Assembly: GCA_036501825.1 (NCBI GenBank)
Contig: DASXZP010000036.1
Coordinates: 813,347-877,346 of the forward strand
Length of the DNA: 64,000 nt
Origin: JAFECT01 sp036501825
Lineage (GTDB): Bacteria; Pseudomonadota; Alphaproteobacteria; Caulobacterales; Caulobacteraceae
Direction of reading: 5' to 3'
In this document: in pieces, positions 61,876-64,000 of the stretch
Numbering within the stretch: position 1 is the first letter of the stretch
Layout: every line of letters begins with the position of its first letter
Program-made: the position numbers and the translations under genes
The notes under the pieces: generated by a model
What the model saw: the letters and a program-made list of their open reading frames with translations, nothing else
Told to the model about the DNA's origin: nothing
Databases searched by the model: none

Positions 61876-63006
61876 TCAGGACTCCGCGTGTTCGATCTGC
61901 GGGGGAGCGCTGACACTGACCGCAAGCGGAATTCTCTTCTCATGCTCGGCCTCAAGTGACCGCATGAGCAGGATGATCCAGTTCAGAATGTCCAAGAGAA
62001 TCGATGCAATCCAGACGAAAGTGATGACGCCGAAGGCCCCGGATAAGAGCGTCAAGAAGGCAGCTATCACGTGCGACGCGATGTTTCGCACCGCCCAGGG
62101 TGAACTCGCTTTCTGCGACTGGGTATTGTTTTCGATTTGGGTCTGAAGGCTCGCCACCTGAGCCTGCTCGGTTTCGGCGGAGCTTGACGCGCTTTGGATC
62201 GCCTGCTGTGCAGAATTCGCAGTCTGCATGAGAGCGATGAGCTTGCCTCGTTCGGCGATCTGATCGACCGTGTAGGCGCGGAATTGGGCGCACTGCTCAG
62301 CCGTCCAGACCATCCAGTTCCAGCCCTGGGGCGATATTCCCCCCGGACAGCCCGCGAAATAGGTATCGATGGATGTCTGAACAACGGACAGATCAGCGTC
62401 GGTCGAGGCGTTGTCGATCTGGTTGAGGATCGGGCCGCTGAACGTATTTGCTGCCTTCTTGCGAGCGATGACTCCAAATTCGGCAGTCACCGCCTTATTC
62501 GCCGCGGCCGCGGCGTTCTGAAGCGACTCTTTGTATTCCGGCTTGTCCGAGTCCTGGACGTTGCGCTGGGCCGTCGCCAACTTGGAATTCAAGTCGGTCG
62601 CTTCCGTCTTGAGTTCTCGCGTCGCGGCGATCTCGCGCTGTGGGTAGAGCACGATCAGAGCAGATGAAATCGTGGTTGCAAGCAACAGCGCGGACATGGC
62701 GAAGACCGTCAGGTATTGAATGCGGCTGTATCGGAAGAGCACGAACTCGCGCGTGTTCGCATAATTCGCTTCATTCGCCTTCGCTGTTCGCACGATGAGC
62801 AGGGCGTTGCGCAGAAACTCGAAGGGGGTTGTAAAAATCGTCGCGAAAACGCGAGCGATACCTCCCCACGCGGCCTGCCAATGCTTTCCCGAAAAAAGCA
62901 GCACCACGCCAAACAGAATAACCAGAAAGCACAGTCCGCTCAGAAAAGGGTGAGCGCCAATGACCACCAGTTGGTTGCCGAATGCCCCCATGACCGTAAC
63001 CCCCAT
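61876..63006 (-). CDS. Membrane protein with periplasmic coiled coil, unknown function
   Basis: 376 residues (an internal ATG at 62991 is also possible). Hydrophobic helices at ~18-40, ~95-120 and a long pair at ~300-345 bracket an Ala/Gln/Ser-rich helical region (~125-300) with LKTEATDLNSKLATAQRNV and SAETEQAQVASLQTQIENN. Two cysteines (FAGCPGGISP and EQCAQF) lie in the loop. The DNA is clearly more AT-rich than the genes around it, so it may be an acquired gene. No family recognised. Confidence 0.7.
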   Translation of the reverse strand: MGVTVMGAFGNQLVVIGAHPFLSGLCFLVILFGVVLLFSGKHWQAAWGGIARVFATIFTTPFEFLRNALLIVRTAKANEANYANTREFVLFRYSRIQYLTVFAMSALLLATTISSALIVLYPQREIAATRELKTEATDLNSKLATAQRNVQDSDKPEYKESLQNAAAAANKAVTAEFGVIARKKAANTFSGPILNQIDNASTDADLSVVQTSIDTYFAGCPGGISPQGWNWMVWTAEQCAQFRAYTVDQIAERGKLIALMQTANSAQQAIQSASSSAETEQAQVASLQTQIENNTQSQKASSPWAVRNIASHVIAAFLTLLSGAFGVITFVWIASILLDILNWIILLMRSLEAEHEKRIPLAVSVSAPPQIEHAES

Positions 63007-63145
63007 TTCGTTGAATGACGTCGCCAGGAGGCGGACCGGCAGGTTGAGTTGTCAAGTCGACTGCAACTAGTGGTATTTTTAAGATCATTCGAATTCGGGG
63101 AAATCGTGCTGTAGAACCCAGCTTCTGACAGGCAAGGGCGTCGAA

Positions 63146-63889
63146 ATGGCAAAAATCTACATCGGCGTTGGTGGGTGGACCTTTGAGCCTTGGCGCGGGA
63201 CCTTTTACCCTGATGGTCTGACGCAGAAGAAAGAGCTGGAGTACGCCTCGCGGGCGCTGACCTCGATCGAGATCAACGGAACCTACTATTCCACCTTCAA
63301 GCGCGACAGCTGGGAGAAGTGGGGGGCGGAGACGCCGGAGGGGTTCAAGTTCTCGGTGAAGGCGTCGCGGTTTTCGACCAACCGCAAGGTGCTGAGCGAC
63401 GACGCGTCGAAGCAGTCGATGGACAAGTTCCTGGGTCAGGGGATGGCGGCGCTCGGCGACAAGCTGGGGCCGATCAACTGGCAGTTCATGGGCACCAAGA
63501 AATTCGACCCGGTAGATTTCGGCGCCTTCCTGGCGATGCTGCCGAAGGAGATCGAGAAGGTCCCGCTGCGCCACGCTATCGAGGTGCGGCACCTGAGCTT
63601 CGGCTGTGAGGAACTGTATGATCTCGCGCGCAAGCACAACGTGGCCATCTGCTATGCCAAGGACGAGGACTTTCCGGAGATCGACGAACCGACCGCGGAC
63701 TTCACCTACGCGCGGCTGATGTCGACGAGCGAAGAGGCGAAGGACGGCATCGACGCCAAGGAACTGAAGCACTGGGCGGCGAAGACCAAGGACTGGGCGA
63801 AACGCGGCGACGTGTTCGCGTACTTCATCTCCGGCGCAAAGGTGAAAAACCCGGCCGCGGCCCAGGCGCTGATCAAGGCTGTGAAGTAG
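63146..63889 (+). CDS. DUF72 (YecE) family protein
   Basis: 247 residues. Starts MAKIYIGVGGWTFEPWRGTFYP, the DUF72 hallmark, followed by SIEINGTYYSTFKRDSWEKWGAETPEGFKFSVKASRF and a C-terminal VFAYFISGAKVKNPAAAQALI. The fold is a TIM-barrel; function is unproven. AAGGGCGTCGAA lies before the ATG. It stands alone at the window's end. Confidence 0.92.
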   Translation: MAKIYIGVGGWTFEPWRGTFYPDGLTQKKELEYASRALTSIEINGTYYSTFKRDSWEKWGAETPEGFKFSVKASRFSTNRKVLSDDASKQSMDKFLGQGMAALGDKLGPINWQFMGTKKFDPVDFGAFLAMLPKEIEKVPLRHAIEVRHLSFGCEELYDLARKHNVAICYAKDEDFPEIDEPTADFTYARLMSTSEEAKDGIDAKELKHWAAKTKDWAKRGDVFAYFISGAKVKNPAAAQALIKAVK

Positions 63890-63913
63890 TGCGCCTTGCG
63901 GTGGCACGTTGAG

Positions 63914-64000
63914 GTCGCGCTTGCTGGATCCTCGACGTCGCGCAGCTGAGCGCTGCGCAACGCCAAGGATGACGAAAACTTTTGAATGAGGCCCGTCATC
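63914..64000. repeat. Intergenic repeat family D, copy 2 (cut by window end)
   Basis: CGCGCTTGCTGGATCCTCGA and CGCAACGCCAAGGATGACGA repeat the left arm of the element at 11855-11991 with few changes. The right arm begins at 63994 (CGTCATC) and runs off the window. Confidence 0.85.

Overview
The window is ordinary chromosome from a GC-rich alphaproteobacterium, most likely of the Caulobacterales (Caulobacter/Phenylobacterium type). The evidence is a CtrA response regulator with Asp51 and a C-terminal Ala-Ala, a ChpT phosphotransferase followed by CheY-like and CheR genes, a MucR-type regulator, a DivJ-like membrane histidine kinase, clusters of CcrM-type GANTC sites and CtrA-type TTAA boxes. 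I saw no rRNA, tRNA, CRISPR array, insertion sequence, phage or integrase.

Region by region. 0-7 kb: the 3' end of a tricorn-like protease, an unknown secreted protein, a TetR regulator with its own operator ahead of a SRPBCC and membrane-protein operon, a DUF4282 protein, then (minus) fliI-fliJ coupled to a secreted GH10 xylanase. 7-19 kb: amidohydrolase, CysQ, chpT-cheY-cheR, ArsC-like protein, a very long membrane M28 peptidase, an oxidoreductase, and two secreted proteins carrying TonB-C-like domains. 19-29 kb: the cell-cycle section, with ctrA, cysK, a DUF2336 protein, mucR, a PAS protein, SufE, and a divergent pair of histidine kinases. 29-38 kb: prfC, a helical-repeat protein, a protein with three TonB-C-like domains, a second DUF2336 protein, and an NMT1/THI5-type ABC transporter operon preceded by an unusual 412-bp structured gap. 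38-49 kb: class A PBP coupled to an ABC-F ATPase, a CbpA-like DnaJ, a PepSY/response regulator/kinase operon, CcmI, and an aldo/keto reductase. 49-64 kb: SppA, an ETF-beta-type lysine methyltransferase, GFA and DUF218 proteins, UbiA, a frameshifted YcaQ-like glycosylase, PPK2 coupled to a Sel1-like protein, RsmE, glutamate-cysteine ligase, an unknown membrane/coiled-coil protein, and a DUF72 protein.

Several genes belong to one developmental network. A DivJ-like kinase, ChpT, CtrA and MucR are all regulators of the dimorphic cell cycle in relatives. The ctrA and mucR upstream regions carry dense GANTC clusters, and fliI has CtrA-type boxes. Genes are tightly packed, with many 4-bp start/stop overlaps. 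Spaces between operons are often filled by long inverted-repeat elements of at least five kinds: one in three copies, two in two copies, and two seen once.

The strongest candidates for undescribed biology are the secreted TonB-C-like proteins with a constant C-x10-C pair and a new cysteine-bounded helical module, the structured leader of the ABC operon, and the clustered methylation sites with a palindrome ahead of mucR. No complete novel defence or biosynthetic system was recognised.
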